A stretch of DNA of 64,000 nt, taken from NCBI GenBank assembly GCA_036377595.1, contig DASUYB010000107.1:1-64000 (forward strand). The letters are read 5' to 3'. Of the stretch, positions 9,069-18,952 are shown in pieces (the first letter of the stretch is position 1; every line of letters starts with the position of its first letter). A model generated the notes under the pieces. The model was not told where the DNA came from. It made no database searches and saw only the letters and a list, made by a program, of their open reading frames with translations. The DNA is from Longimicrobium sp. GTDB taxonomy: Bacteria; Gemmatimonadota; Gemmatimonadetes; Longimicrobiales; Longimicrobiaceae. The position numbers and the translations under genes were made by a program.

Positions 9069-9431
9069 GCATTCCGTTGAACGCGACGTGGCGGGCGCTC
9101 GGCAAGCCGTGGCGCCGCACCGTCTTATCGCCCGACGCGCGGTTGGCGAGGCGCCGTTGCCGCGGCCCCGCCGTTCGCGCCACCGGCGGCAGATCGCGGC
9201 CCGGTCGTGAGGCACGGGCGTCTCAGTGGGACCTGGCACGCACGGCATTGGATAGAATGCGTGCGATCTACTGTCGCTTGACGTTCGAGAGAGCGGGGTA
9301 TTATCTGGATCGGAGCAGATTCGGCCATGGCGCGGGCCGGGTATGGTCGCGCGCCCGGCGGCGAGGTCTGCGCGTTGGCTGGAAATGCATCTGCCTATCC
9401 ACAAGCCAGGCTTGTAACTCCAGACCTTTCG
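9069..9431. other. Lower-GC gap with one good promoter
   Basis: Base composition drops here and stays lower until about 11100. Apart from the promoter at 9278 I see no convincing gene. A longer start for the ParB-like gene at ATG 9327 is possible but would add 35 residues that do not look like protein. Confidence 0.4.
9278..9306 (+). promoter_or_regulatory. Sigma-70-like promoter of the ParB-like gene
   Basis: TTGACG (9278-9283), a 17-bp spacer and TTATCT (9301-9306) match a vegetative promoter well and share the -10 and spacing with 2449-2477. The ParB-like start codon is 126 bp further on. Confidence 0.55.
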
Positions 9432-9821
9432 ATGAGGAAGCAGTATCACCTCCGTCCATCGCCTCTCGGTCTTCTCGCCTGGGATGTCGACCGGCTCATC
9501 GAGTTGACCAGGCGGCTTCCGCCTGTGGAGGTACCACTTGACTCCATCCGGGAACTCGACGAGCCGTTCTGGTTCGGAGGCGGAAGCGAGACGGCAACCT
9601 GTCGCGCGGTAGCGGACCATGCTCGTCTGATTTCCGAGACCGATCTGAAGTACCCGGTCATCCTGGGAGCCGACGGCCGCGTGATGGACGGCATGCATCG
9701 GGTAGCCAAGGCCTACCTCGAAGGTCGGTCCACCATCCTGGCCGTCCGGTTGGAGCGCGATCCGGAGCCGGACTTCGCTGGCGTGGATGAAGCAGACCTT
9801 CCCTATGATGATCAAGACTAA
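9432..9821 (+). CDS. ParB/sulfiredoxin-fold domain protein
   Basis: The 129-residue protein begins MRKQYHLRPSPLGLLAWDVDRLIELTRRLPPVEVPLDSI. It contains the ParB N-terminal-like phrase YPVILGADGRVMDGMHRVAKAYLEGRSTILAVRLERDP, where DGxHR is the conserved nucleotide-binding motif of the ParB/Srx fold. It has no helix-turn-helix and no ParA partner, so a role in chromosome segregation is unlikely. Small stand-alone members of this fold are common in accessory DNA, and their substrate is unknown. It lies in the lower-GC island, suggesting acquisition from elsewhere. Confidence 0.6.
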   Translation: MRKQYHLRPSPLGLLAWDVDRLIELTRRLPPVEVPLDSIRELDEPFWFGGGSETATCRAVADHARLISETDLKYPVILGADGRVMDGMHRVAKAYLEGRSTILAVRLERDPEPDFAGVDEADLPYDDQD

Positions 9822-10111
9822 CGCCCATGTCATCCTCCGGCACCCGCGCCTGACTTCCGCTTGCAGGGGACGTGGGGCCAGGCATCTCTTCATGCTGAAA
9901 GTGCGTCGAGGCCCCACGCCCCTGAAGCTCTCACGTTCGGCCGCTGGATCAACATCCCGATAGCGGCATGTGATCTCTCGCGGCTGCCGTGTACATCTTC
10001 AACCAAGAGTTCGGTCCCTTACACGCTAGACGCTCGTAGTATCGGGCCGCTCGCTATCGGCCCGCCAAGTTTGCAGAATGCGGATGAAATACCCACACGC
10101 GAGAGGAATGC

Positions 10112-10888
10112 ATGATGAAACCGCTCATAAAGTTCACCCGCAGGTCGTTCGTGGTTCTGGCCACACTCACCGGCTTCTCCGGGGCCATTCCTGCAGTATC
10201 GCAGACGCCGGAAGAGCGGGACGCAGCTGCCAGGAACAAGCTTTTCGCCGGGGTCACCATGGGCATATCCCGGGAGCTGCGCACACGCATCGCGTCACTG
10301 CTCCGAATGTCCGAGGATTCGTACTACATCAGCGTGCCCATTAATGCCGGGGTACAGAGCCTGGAGGAGTATTCGGGCGGCCGACGGAGTCGCAGTTGGG
10401 AAATCTATCCGATATGCCCGATTTTCGACGACATCTGCATCGCTGAGCACCGCCGGTACAATCTCCGCTACGTGGTCATCTACGAGCGTGCAAGAGATAG
10501 GCTTTTTGTTGGCTACCGTTCTGACGGTGCGTCCGCAACGTGGTGTCGCGAGGCGCCAAGGCGCGTATGCGGGGTGTCTAGCAGCACTGGGCGATGGTAT
10601 CTCGATGCGCTTCGTGAAAGCCCCATCGCGGCTTCCGACTTCGCCCAGTTTGGAGTGGCCCATGCGAGCCGGCGTGAAGATTCCGACGCGGTCGTCAGCC
10701 GCTGTATCCGCATTTCCGAGGATGACGTTTATCTTCGCAACATCTGCAACGAGCACTTGTTTCTCGCCGTGGACAACTGCCGGAGCTTCTGGTATGAGGG
10801 TCCATTCACGCTGCTGGCTGGCACGTCGAAGTGGGCGCCGCGGAGCGGGAACTGTCGCTTCTTTGCGCTGACCGAGCGACAGTTGTGA
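10112..10888 (+). CDS. Secreted cysteine-rich protein of unknown function
   Basis: The 258-residue product starts at ATGATG after GAGAGGA. It has a basic N-terminus and a hydrophobic stretch (SFVVLATLTGFSGAIPAVSQ), so it is probably exported with cleavage after AVSQ. The rest has about nine cysteines, including YPICPIFDDICIAE and CIRISEDDVYLRNICNEHLFLAVDNC, likely disulfide-bonded. I recognise no domain. The GC content is clearly below that of the neighbours, as for the ParB-like gene, and the 220-bp space before the next gene shows nothing. Confidence 0.6.
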   Translation: MMKPLIKFTRRSFVVLATLTGFSGAIPAVSQTPEERDAAARNKLFAGVTMGISRELRTRIASLLRMSEDSYYISVPINAGVQSLEEYSGGRRSRSWEIYPICPIFDDICIAEHRRYNLRYVVIYERARDRLFVGYRSDGASATWCREAPRRVCGVSSSTGRWYLDALRESPIAASDFAQFGVAHASRREDSDAVVSRCIRISEDDVYLRNICNEHLFLAVDNCRSFWYEGPFTLLAGTSKWAPRSGNCRFFALTERQL

Positions 10889-11132
10889 GTGATGGCAGGC
10901 ATTGGATCGACGTGCCTGCGGCCTGACAATCGGCTGAGGGTGCGTTGGGCGGCTCACCATTCTGGCTGCGTAATCAAAGACTCGCACGACTGTTCCAACC
11001 CGCGACCAGGTATGGGCATCTACACCCTGCTGACGACGCGTTCACGCCGGCAGAGGCTTTCCGCGCTTGTCGCCGGGCTCGGACAGCCCTGATCCCGTGG
11101 GTGCCGGCGGGCCACCCGGGCTGGAGGGTACG

Positions 11133-12584
11133 ATGATGAAGAATCACGGAACGCTGGCGTTGGCCGCGATGGCAGCATGGTCGCTGCTGCTCGATGGGTG
11201 CGCCACGTCCTCCCGCGCCGTTCCGGGTCCCGAAGCGGACCAGGTGGCGCGTTTCGAGCAGCAGGCCGAAGCGCTCCGAGCGCGCCTCTTCATCCCCGGC
11301 ATGTCCGCGGTCATCCTCAAGGACGAGCAGGTCCTGTGGGCGAAGGGATTCGGCTATGCCGATGTCGAACACCGCATCCCCGCCACGCCGGAGACCGTCT
11401 ATCACATCGCGTCCGAGACCAAGCCGGTGGCGGCGACGCTCGTGATGCAGCTCGTCGAGCAGGGCAGGCTCGACCTCGACGAGCCTGCCTCGCACTACAC
11501 GAGCGAGATCACGGGCGATGCGATCCGCATCAGGCACCTGCTCAGCCATACCGCGGGCAGCGAACCGCCGGGCGAGCGCTTCGCGTACGACCCCGCGCAT
11601 TACGAGTACCTGACGAACGTCATCGAGAAGCACGCCGGCAGGCCGATGCGCCTGGTGGTGGCCGAGACGATCCTCGACCCGCTCGGCATGACGAGCAGCG
11701 TGCCCGGCTCTGGCGTCCTCAGGGATCCGAAGTGGGCCGTGCTCGGGCAGGACCGGCTCGCGCGGTACGCGAAGGTGCTGGAACGGCAGGCGCAGCCCTA
11801 CACGCTCTACGGCGACGGCGAGATCGTCCACGTCGGCTATCCGGGCGACTTCTTCGGCGCGTCGGCCGGTTTGCTGTCGACGGTGATGGACATGGCGAAG
11901 TTCGACATCGCGCTCGACCGCCATGTGCTGTTGAAGCCCGAGACGCAGGCCCGCGCCTGGACGCCCTTCGTCTCCAATGGCGGCCAGCCGCTGCCGTACG
12001 GCCTGGGATGGTACGTGCGCGACTACAACGGCGCACGGATCGTCTGGCACGGCGGCAACTGGGGCACCGGCTTCTCCGCGATCTACGTCAAGGTCCCGGC
12101 ACAACGCCTGTCCCTGATCATGTTCGCCAACAGCGATGTCCTGAACGGCCACATGTACGCGGTCGGCGAGGACATCGTGCACAACGCGTTCGCGTGCGCG
12201 TTCCTGCGCGACTTCGTGTTCGCGCCGACGCAGGACGTGGACTGCGCCCGGACGTCCGAAACCGCCGTGGCGAGATCCCTGGCCGAAGAGCGGGCGGGCG
12301 CGCATGCCGTGGTCCCGGTCGATCGTGCGACCGTCGAGTCCTACGTGGGGCAGTACCGGTTCGAGTTCGACCCGGCGCAGACCCTCAACGTGACCAGCCA
12401 CGACGGCCGGCTGTACGCGGACATCCCCCGCAACCAGGAATCCGAACTCTTCCCCGAATCGCCGACGACCTTCTTCTTCAAGATCCGGCCGGCCGAAATC
12501 ACCTTCGTCAGGGACGGGAACGCGGTCACGCACCTGAACTGGGTCGAACGCGGAAACACCCTGCGGGCCAATCGAATCCGGTAG
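11133..12584 (+). CDS. Serine hydrolase, class C beta-lactamase fold
   Basis: The 483-residue lipoprotein (signal ending SLLLDGC) belongs to the beta-lactamase/DD-peptidase family. The nucleophile motif S-x-x-K is in HIASETKPVAATL, and the third motif is HGG in IVWHGGNWGTG. The usual second motif Y-x-N, expected just before NxGYxLL, reads FAYDPAHYEYL, so the catalytic Asn is replaced. The C-terminal 90 residues form the small beta domain seen in many such proteins. The start is ATG 11133 with GGAGGG upstream. Likely substrates are esters or peptides in the periplasm; beta-lactam cleavage cannot be claimed. Confidence 0.82.
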   Translation: MMKNHGTLALAAMAAWSLLLDGCATSSRAVPGPEADQVARFEQQAEALRARLFIPGMSAVILKDEQVLWAKGFGYADVEHRIPATPETVYHIASETKPVAATLVMQLVEQGRLDLDEPASHYTSEITGDAIRIRHLLSHTAGSEPPGERFAYDPAHYEYLTNVIEKHAGRPMRLVVAETILDPLGMTSSVPGSGVLRDPKWAVLGQDRLARYAKVLERQAQPYTLYGDGEIVHVGYPGDFFGASAGLLSTVMDMAKFDIALDRHVLLKPETQARAWTPFVSNGGQPLPYGLGWYVRDYNGARIVWHGGNWGTGFSAIYVKVPAQRLSLIMFANSDVLNGHMYAVGEDIVHNAFACAFLRDFVFAPTQDVDCARTSETAVARSLAEERAGAHAVVPVDRATVESYVGQYRFEFDPAQTLNVTSHDGRLYADIPRNQESELFPESPTTFFFKIRPAEITFVRDGNAVTHLNWVERGNTLRANRIR

Positions 12585-12601
12585 GAACGTCGCCGGCCGC
12601 T

Positions 12602-12653
12602 ACGGAGGAACTCAGGTCGGTCCTCCGTTTCCTCCGTTCCCTCCGTGTGAGTC
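12602..12653 (+). repeat. Shortened TCTCAC-family repeat
   Basis: This holds the right arm of the family (CCTCCGTTTCCTCCGTTCCC, then TCCGTGTGAG) with a reduced left arm (TACGGAGGAACTC), 18 bp after the hydrolase stop. The pairing is partial, so it may be a decayed copy. Confidence 0.5.
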
Positions 12654-12668
12654 TTCCGTTGTCGTCTG

Positions 12669-12935
12669 ATACCGGCTGCCGCAATTGATTGTGCATTCCG
12701 GTCGAATGTCATTCCGAGCGGCGCCGCTGCTCCGAATCTCCAATCGCGCTGATGCCGGGCGCCGCCCGAGGAATCTGTGGCATGCGTCCGAGCGAAAGGC
12801 GGCCTGTGGCTCGGGAGCCAGCCACAGATTCCTCAGGCGCCACGGCTTCGACATGGAGGACAGGGCGGCGCAGCGCCTTCGGAATGACATGCCTATTCCT
12901 TCCTCCAATGCACAGTCGATCCGGAGATTCGGTAT
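12669..12935. repeat. 260-270 bp palindromic repeat, copy 1
   Basis: It begins ATACCGGCTGCCGC and ends with the partial complement GGAGATTCGGTAT. Just inside are TTGTGCATT and AATGCACA. Nested pairs include GAATGTCATTCCGAG with CGGAATGACAT and GAGGAATCTGTGGC with GCCACAGATTCCTC. It is nearly identical to copies at 18415 and 23122. Reading frames across it are not genes. Confidence 0.8.
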
Positions 12936-12942
12936 GAAATGA

Positions 12943-12978
12943 GATGGGCCCGCGTGCGGCATCGCACGCGGGCCCATC
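12943..12978 (-). terminator. Terminator of the EXORDIUM-like gene
   Basis: GATGGGCCCGCGTGCG pairs with its exact complement around GCAT, a 16-bp stem. On the - strand it lies 21 bp after the stop at 13000 and is followed by TCATTTCAT. Confidence 0.75.
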
Positions 12979-12999
12979 CGTTCGTGAAACCACTGGAGG

Positions 13000-14022
13000 C
13001 TAGAAGCTCAGCTGGCAGCTGCCGGAGCCCACGTTCAGCCAGTTGCGCTGGATCAGGAAGTCCTTGCCGCCCAGGTTCACGTTCGCCACGCCGCCGTTGG
13101 CCGTGGTGTACGTGGTGCCCCACGTCCAGGCGCACTTGTCGGCGTTCTCGTTGCCCTGCGCGTCGAACCAGGCGTTGCCCAGCGGGTCGGTGGTGGTCTC
13201 CTCGATCTCGTGGATCAGGGTGCTCACCTCGGCGTCGGCGTGCGGGTCGTTGTTGGGCGACTTGAGCCCCGACGAGCAAGCGCTGGCCTTGGCGTAGTCG
13301 TCGGGCATGGCCGCGTACAGCACCGTGCGCGACACGCCGTTGATCGTCACCGTGCCGTGGTAGTGGTAGGCGCAGTACTGCGTGCCGAAGCCGCCGCCCA
13401 GGTTCACCGTGCCCTGGGTGAAGATGGCGTACAGCGTGTTGGGGTCGTACGCCAGCTTGCCGTTGTTGAACGCGTACTGGAGCATGGCCACCATGTTGGC
13501 GTCCGTCACGCGCGTCTTGCCGCCGGGCACGTTGTACGAGTTGTTGGCCCAGAACTGCGTGTAGCTGACCTGGTTGACGATGGGCAGGCCGGTGCCGTCG
13601 GTGTAGCTGGTGTTGATGTTGAAGTACGGCGAGCCGCCCACGTGGTTCAGGAAGAAGCCCACGTTGGAGCCGTCGGCCGAGCCGGCGCCCGTGCTCCCCG
13701 GCGTGGGCCCGCCCGGGTAGATGGTGGTGGCCGACCAGTAGATGGCCGCCACGTTGGTCTGCGCCTGCAGCACCGGGCCGCCGTGGTAGTTGATGCCGGC
13801 CTGCGTGAGCGCGGTGCCGGTGCCGGCGTTGCCGTGGTTCATCTCGTTGCCGTTGTTGAACCGCGGCGGCGTGGGCGTGCCGCGCAGCGGCACGATTCCC
13901 AGGTGCTCGGTGCTCACCTGGTCGACCGCGCTGGCGGGGGTGGTCTGGGTGGGATTCTGGTCCGAGCACGCCGCGAGCGCGACGAGACCGGCGACAACTG
14001 CGAGGGACGGAATGCGGGGCAT
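13000..14022 (-). CDS. EXORDIUM/PHI-1-like lipoprotein
   Basis: The 340-residue protein starts at ATG 14022 with GGAGGTCGC directly before it. The signal peptide ends LVALAACSDQ (lipobox). The body has YHGGPVLQAQTNVAAIYWSATT, LYAIFTQGTVNLGGGFGTQYCAYH, and near the C-terminus STLIHEIEETTTDPLGNAWFD followed by GNENADKCAWTWG. This order resembles the plant phosphate-induced protein 1/EXORDIUM family, whose AHELAE..DP..NAWY and EIADLC motifs it echoes. HEIEE also looks like a metal-binding site. The molecular role is unknown. It lies inside the protease cluster, divergent from protease 2. Confidence 0.65.
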   Translation of the reverse strand: MPRIPSLAVVAGLVALAACSDQNPTQTTPASAVDQVSTEHLGIVPLRGTPTPPRFNNGNEMNHGNAGTGTALTQAGINYHGGPVLQAQTNVAAIYWSATTIYPGGPTPGSTGAGSADGSNVGFFLNHVGGSPYFNINTSYTDGTGLPIVNQVSYTQFWANNSYNVPGGKTRVTDANMVAMLQYAFNNGKLAYDPNTLYAIFTQGTVNLGGGFGTQYCAYHYHGTVTINGVSRTVLYAAMPDDYAKASACSSGLKSPNNDPHADAEVSTLIHEIEETTTDPLGNAWFDAQGNENADKCAWTWGTTYTTANGGVANVNLGGKDFLIQRNWLNVGSGSCQLSF

Positions 14023-14301
14023 GCGACCTCCACAAATGAGGAGTGTGGCCGCGCCAGGGGTGGCGCGGTGCCAGGACGGGCCGGTCGCCAGGGACCGGCG
14101 GGCGCGAGCGACGCGTCCTGGTTGGGAGGTCGCATGTTTCGAAGGTGGGTCCGTGCTCGCGTGACGCAGGGTGATTACAAGATGCAGACCGCTTGCGCCA
14201 TCGGCCTCGCAGAAGATATGGACGGCTAGGGAGATGGGTCTCCGCACCAAGCAGTCGCGATGATCGGCTCGGGCGGTCCGCATCAAAATTGGACACGCGA
14301 A

Positions 14302-14335
14302 GAAGCGGTGCGGGGATCATCTGCCGCACCGCTTC
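14302..14335. promoter_or_regulatory. Inverted repeat with GGTGC/GCACC cores
   Basis: GAAGCGGTGCGG (14302-14313) and CCGCACCGCTTC (14324-14335) are perfect 12-bp arms around 10 bases. The cores are the same half-sites as in the nearby operator-like palindromes, in the opposite order. It lies between the divergent EXORDIUM-like and protease 2 genes. Confidence 0.4.
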
Positions 14336-14347
14336 GCGTCGCCTGCC

Positions 14348-14362
14348 GCACCGATGTGGTGC
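14348..14362. promoter_or_regulatory. GCACC-N5-GGTGC operator-like site
   Basis: GCACCGATGTGGTGC is a perfect match to the shared palindrome. It lies 326 bp after the start of the EXORDIUM-like gene and 342 bp ahead of protease 2, so it could serve either. Confidence 0.45.
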
Positions 14363-14461
14363 GCACACACGCCGCGAGAGCAGGCGGAAGATGAATGGAC
14401 GAGCGGACGCTTCGTCCCCGGTTGGACCAATCTTCCCCGGCATACCCGGCACACGTTTGCT

Positions 14462-14486
14462 GCACCAATCCGGTGCGTGCTGCACC
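14462..14486. promoter_or_regulatory. GCACC-N5-GGTGC operator-like site, protease 2
   Basis: GCACCAATCCGGTGC (14462-14476) is identical to the second site ahead of protease 4. A further half-site GCACC starts at 14482, exactly 20 bp after the first, about two helical turns. Confidence 0.55.
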
Positions 14487-14514
14487 AACCTGAGAGGCGT
14501 CCACACTGCTGCAG

Positions 14515-14553
14515 ATCTACGTAACCCTATCAAATACGGCCATTTACGTAGAT
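14515..14553. promoter_or_regulatory. 10-bp inverted repeat in the protease 2 leader
   Basis: ATCTACGTAA (14515-14524) and TTACGTAGAT (14544-14553) are perfect arms separated by 19 AT-rich bases (CCCTATCAAATACGGCCAT). It is either a second operator or a leader hairpin. It lies 150 bp before the ATG. Confidence 0.4.
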
Positions 14554-14703
14554 GCAAAACGGTGGCGCGGTCCCTGCCTTTCCCAGCGCCGATCCCACCG
14601 CATCGGACCACCGCTGACTCATCTCGGCCCATCCCGATCGAACCTGGATCGCGCCGCCTACCACCGGGCAGCGCCACGCGTGCTTGTGCCCCGAGGAGTT
14701 CCG

Positions 14704-15924
<1,221 letters not shown>

Positions 15925-15951
15925 GCCCGGGACCCGAAGCGGACGCAGTCT

Positions 15952-16003
15952 GAACGGCGCGAGGGCGCGGGGGGAATCTTCCTCCCGCGCCCTCGCGCCG
16001 TTC
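15952..16003 (+). terminator. Long GC hairpin after protease 2
   Basis: GAACGGCGCGAGGGCGCGGG pairs with CCCGCGCCCTCGCGCCGTTC across AATCTT, a stem of about 20 bp with one extra G. It lies 27 bp after the stop. There is no T run, so it may be a transcript-stabilising hairpin rather than a classical terminator. Confidence 0.6.
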
Positions 16004-16255
16004 CGGCATCCGGCGGAGAGGAAAGCCGTCGCCGCGGAGGAAACGGCGGTAACCGGGAGGAGGAACACGGGCCGGTCTCCTTCATCTCCCCCATGATCCA
16101 GGATCCGGGATGCGGCCTCCGAGACCGCTGCCGGCGGAAGCAAACCGGCGCCTCCCGCGCGAGCACCTCGGTCTCTCCCGCGTTTCCGCCGTCACCTCAT
16201 TCCTCGTGAATGCGACCCGCGCGTGCGCGTGTTCCGCGCGGGCATACGCGAGGAC
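16004..16255. other. Gap without recognised gene
   Basis: I see no gene, clear hairpin or known repeat in this part of the 640-bp gap between proteases 2 and 3. Confidence 0.4.
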
Positions 16256-16292
16256 GCACCGTCTCGGTGCACCGGCTTGGTGCAGCCGCACC
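16256..16292. promoter_or_regulatory. Two overlapping GCACC-N5-GGTGC sites, protease 3
   Basis: GCACCGTCTCGGTGC (16256-16270) overlaps GCACCGGCTTGGTGC (16269-16283) by two bases, so the half-sites alternate. Another half-site GCACC starts at 16288, followed by ACTATCTCG, a possible -10 region. They lie about 275-308 bp before the ATG. Confidence 0.55.
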
Positions 16293-16563
16293 ACTATCTC
16301 GCGGCGCCTTTTCCGCGCCGCGAATCCCAAGTAGAACCGCTGCAACGACTTTGCATCTGTGGCAGCTTCGGCGCAGTGCGTGCCCTGCTACCACGCGCTC
16401 AGCCCAGGCATCAGCCATGGATCGCCGGCCTCCGCCTCCTTCCCACCTGGAGCGCGGCGCCGCTGCGCTTTCGCCGTTGTCGCCGACGTTCCCCACACGA
16501 GCGCGGCAATGGGCGCCCGGCATCGGGCCGCGCGCCGCACCTCACCCCCTGGAGGACGCTTTC

Positions 16564-18087
<1,524 letters not shown>

Positions 18088-18115
18088 GCCGGGCCTCGGC
18101 TCGGCCGTGAAGGAC

Positions 18116-18154
18116 TCCGCCCGGCGCGCACCCGCGCGCCGGGCGGATTCTTTT
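18116..18154 (+). terminator. Intrinsic terminator of protease 3
   Basis: TCCGCCCGGCGCGC pairs with its exact complement around ACCC (14-bp stem), followed by TTCTTTT. It lies 28 bp after the stop. Confidence 0.88.
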
Positions 18155-18156
18155 AG

Positions 18157-18243
18157 TGCTGAGTGCTGAGTGCTGAGTGCTGAGTCCTGAGTCCTGAGTC
18201 CTGAGTCCTGAGTCCTGAGTCCTGAGTCCTAAGTCCTAAGTGC
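18157..18243 (+). repeat. Seven-base tandem repeat GTGCTGA/GTCCTGA
   Basis: About twelve head-to-tail units drift from GTGCTGA to GTCCTGA to GTCCTAA. Similar runs occur at 7168, 31675, 50869, 51247, 55391 and 55645. There are no spacers, so it is not a CRISPR array. Confidence 0.85.
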
Positions 18244-18414
18244 TGGGTTGAATGGATGCGTGACCGACCTCGAGCGTGCGGCGACGAGGGGATTGTTGGA
18301 CGATGCGACTGAAGTCGCGGCTACAACGACACACAGTCCGCCTTCGCGGACTTCGCATCCGCGCGTGACGAGAGTTCGGATCGACGACCAAGCTCGATCC
18401 CGCACTCAGCACTC
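18244..18414. repeat. Repeat fragment with GAAGTCGCGGCTACAACG
   Basis: The piece around 18300-18360 contains GACTGAAGTCGCGGCTACAA and GTCCGCCTTCGCGGACTTCG, which resembles the repeat at 37507-37690. No gene is seen. Confidence 0.5.
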
Positions 18415-18675
18415 ATACCGGCTGCCGCGATTGATTGTGCATTCCAATCAGATGTCATTCCGAGCGGCGCCGCTGCTCCGAACCTCCAATCGCGCTGATG
18501 CCAGGCGGCGCCCGAGGAATCTGTGGCATGCGTCCGAGCGATAGGCGGCCTGTGGCTCGGGAGCCGGCCACAGATTCCTCAGGCGCCACGGCTTTGGCAC
18601 GGAGAACAGGGCGGCGCAGCGCCTTCGGAATGACATTCCTTCGTCCAATGCACAGTTGATCCTGGAATCCGGTAT
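18415..18675. repeat. 260-270 bp palindromic repeat, copy 2
   Basis: Runs from ATACCGGCTGCCGC to ATCCGGTAT with the same nested palindromes as 12669-12935. It abuts the operator-like sites of protease 4. Confidence 0.8.
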
Positions 18676-18689
18676 CAGCACTTCGGTTC

Positions 18690-18724
18690 GCACCGTCCCG
18701 GTGCAACCCGCACCAATCCGGTGC
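18690..18724. promoter_or_regulatory. Paired GCACC-N5-GGTGC sites, protease 4
   Basis: GCACCGTCCCGGTGC (18690-18704) and GCACCAATCCGGTGC (18710-18724) are two perfect sites spaced exactly 20 bp, on the same face of the helix. They lie about 230-260 bp before the ATG. The imperfect GCACGGCTTGGTGC near 18830 may be a third. Confidence 0.6.
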
Positions 18725-18952
18725 GCGCGCGCAATGTCCTGAAAGGGTTATGTGATTGGGAGACAAGCAGTTGATCTTCGCGTGGTATCTGGCTCACCTC
18801 ATGCTGCGAATTGCCTGTCCCTGAGCACAGCACGGCTTGGTGCGGCACGATGGAATTGCGGAGAACGGCGGCGTCTCCATGATTCCGCCATCCCCTAACA
18901 TCTGTCGCTATCCGATAGCCATCGCGGAAGATAACTCGAGGAGGCGGAACCG

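Noticed and set aside
9327-9431. Longer N-terminus for the ParB-like protein from ATG 9327
   Set aside because: A GGAG lies upstream and the promoter fits, but the added 35 residues are low-complexity and unlike the rest; kept only as an alternative.
9432-9821. Chromosome-partition ParB with a parS site
   Set aside because: The protein has only the N-terminal fold, no DNA-binding domain, no ParA neighbour, and I saw no parS-like palindrome.
11133-12584. Calling the serine hydrolase a beta-lactamase resistance gene
   Set aside because: The family covers esterases and peptidases, one catalytic motif is altered, and nothing in the context points to antibiotics.
12612-12993. Several 80-120 codon frames in the gap after the hydrolase
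   Set aside because: They run through the 260-270 bp repeat and recur in every copy; they are products of repeat sequence, not genes.
18157-18243. Regular short repeats resembling a CRISPR array
   Set aside because: Units of seven bases are directly adjacent without spacers, and no cas genes are present.
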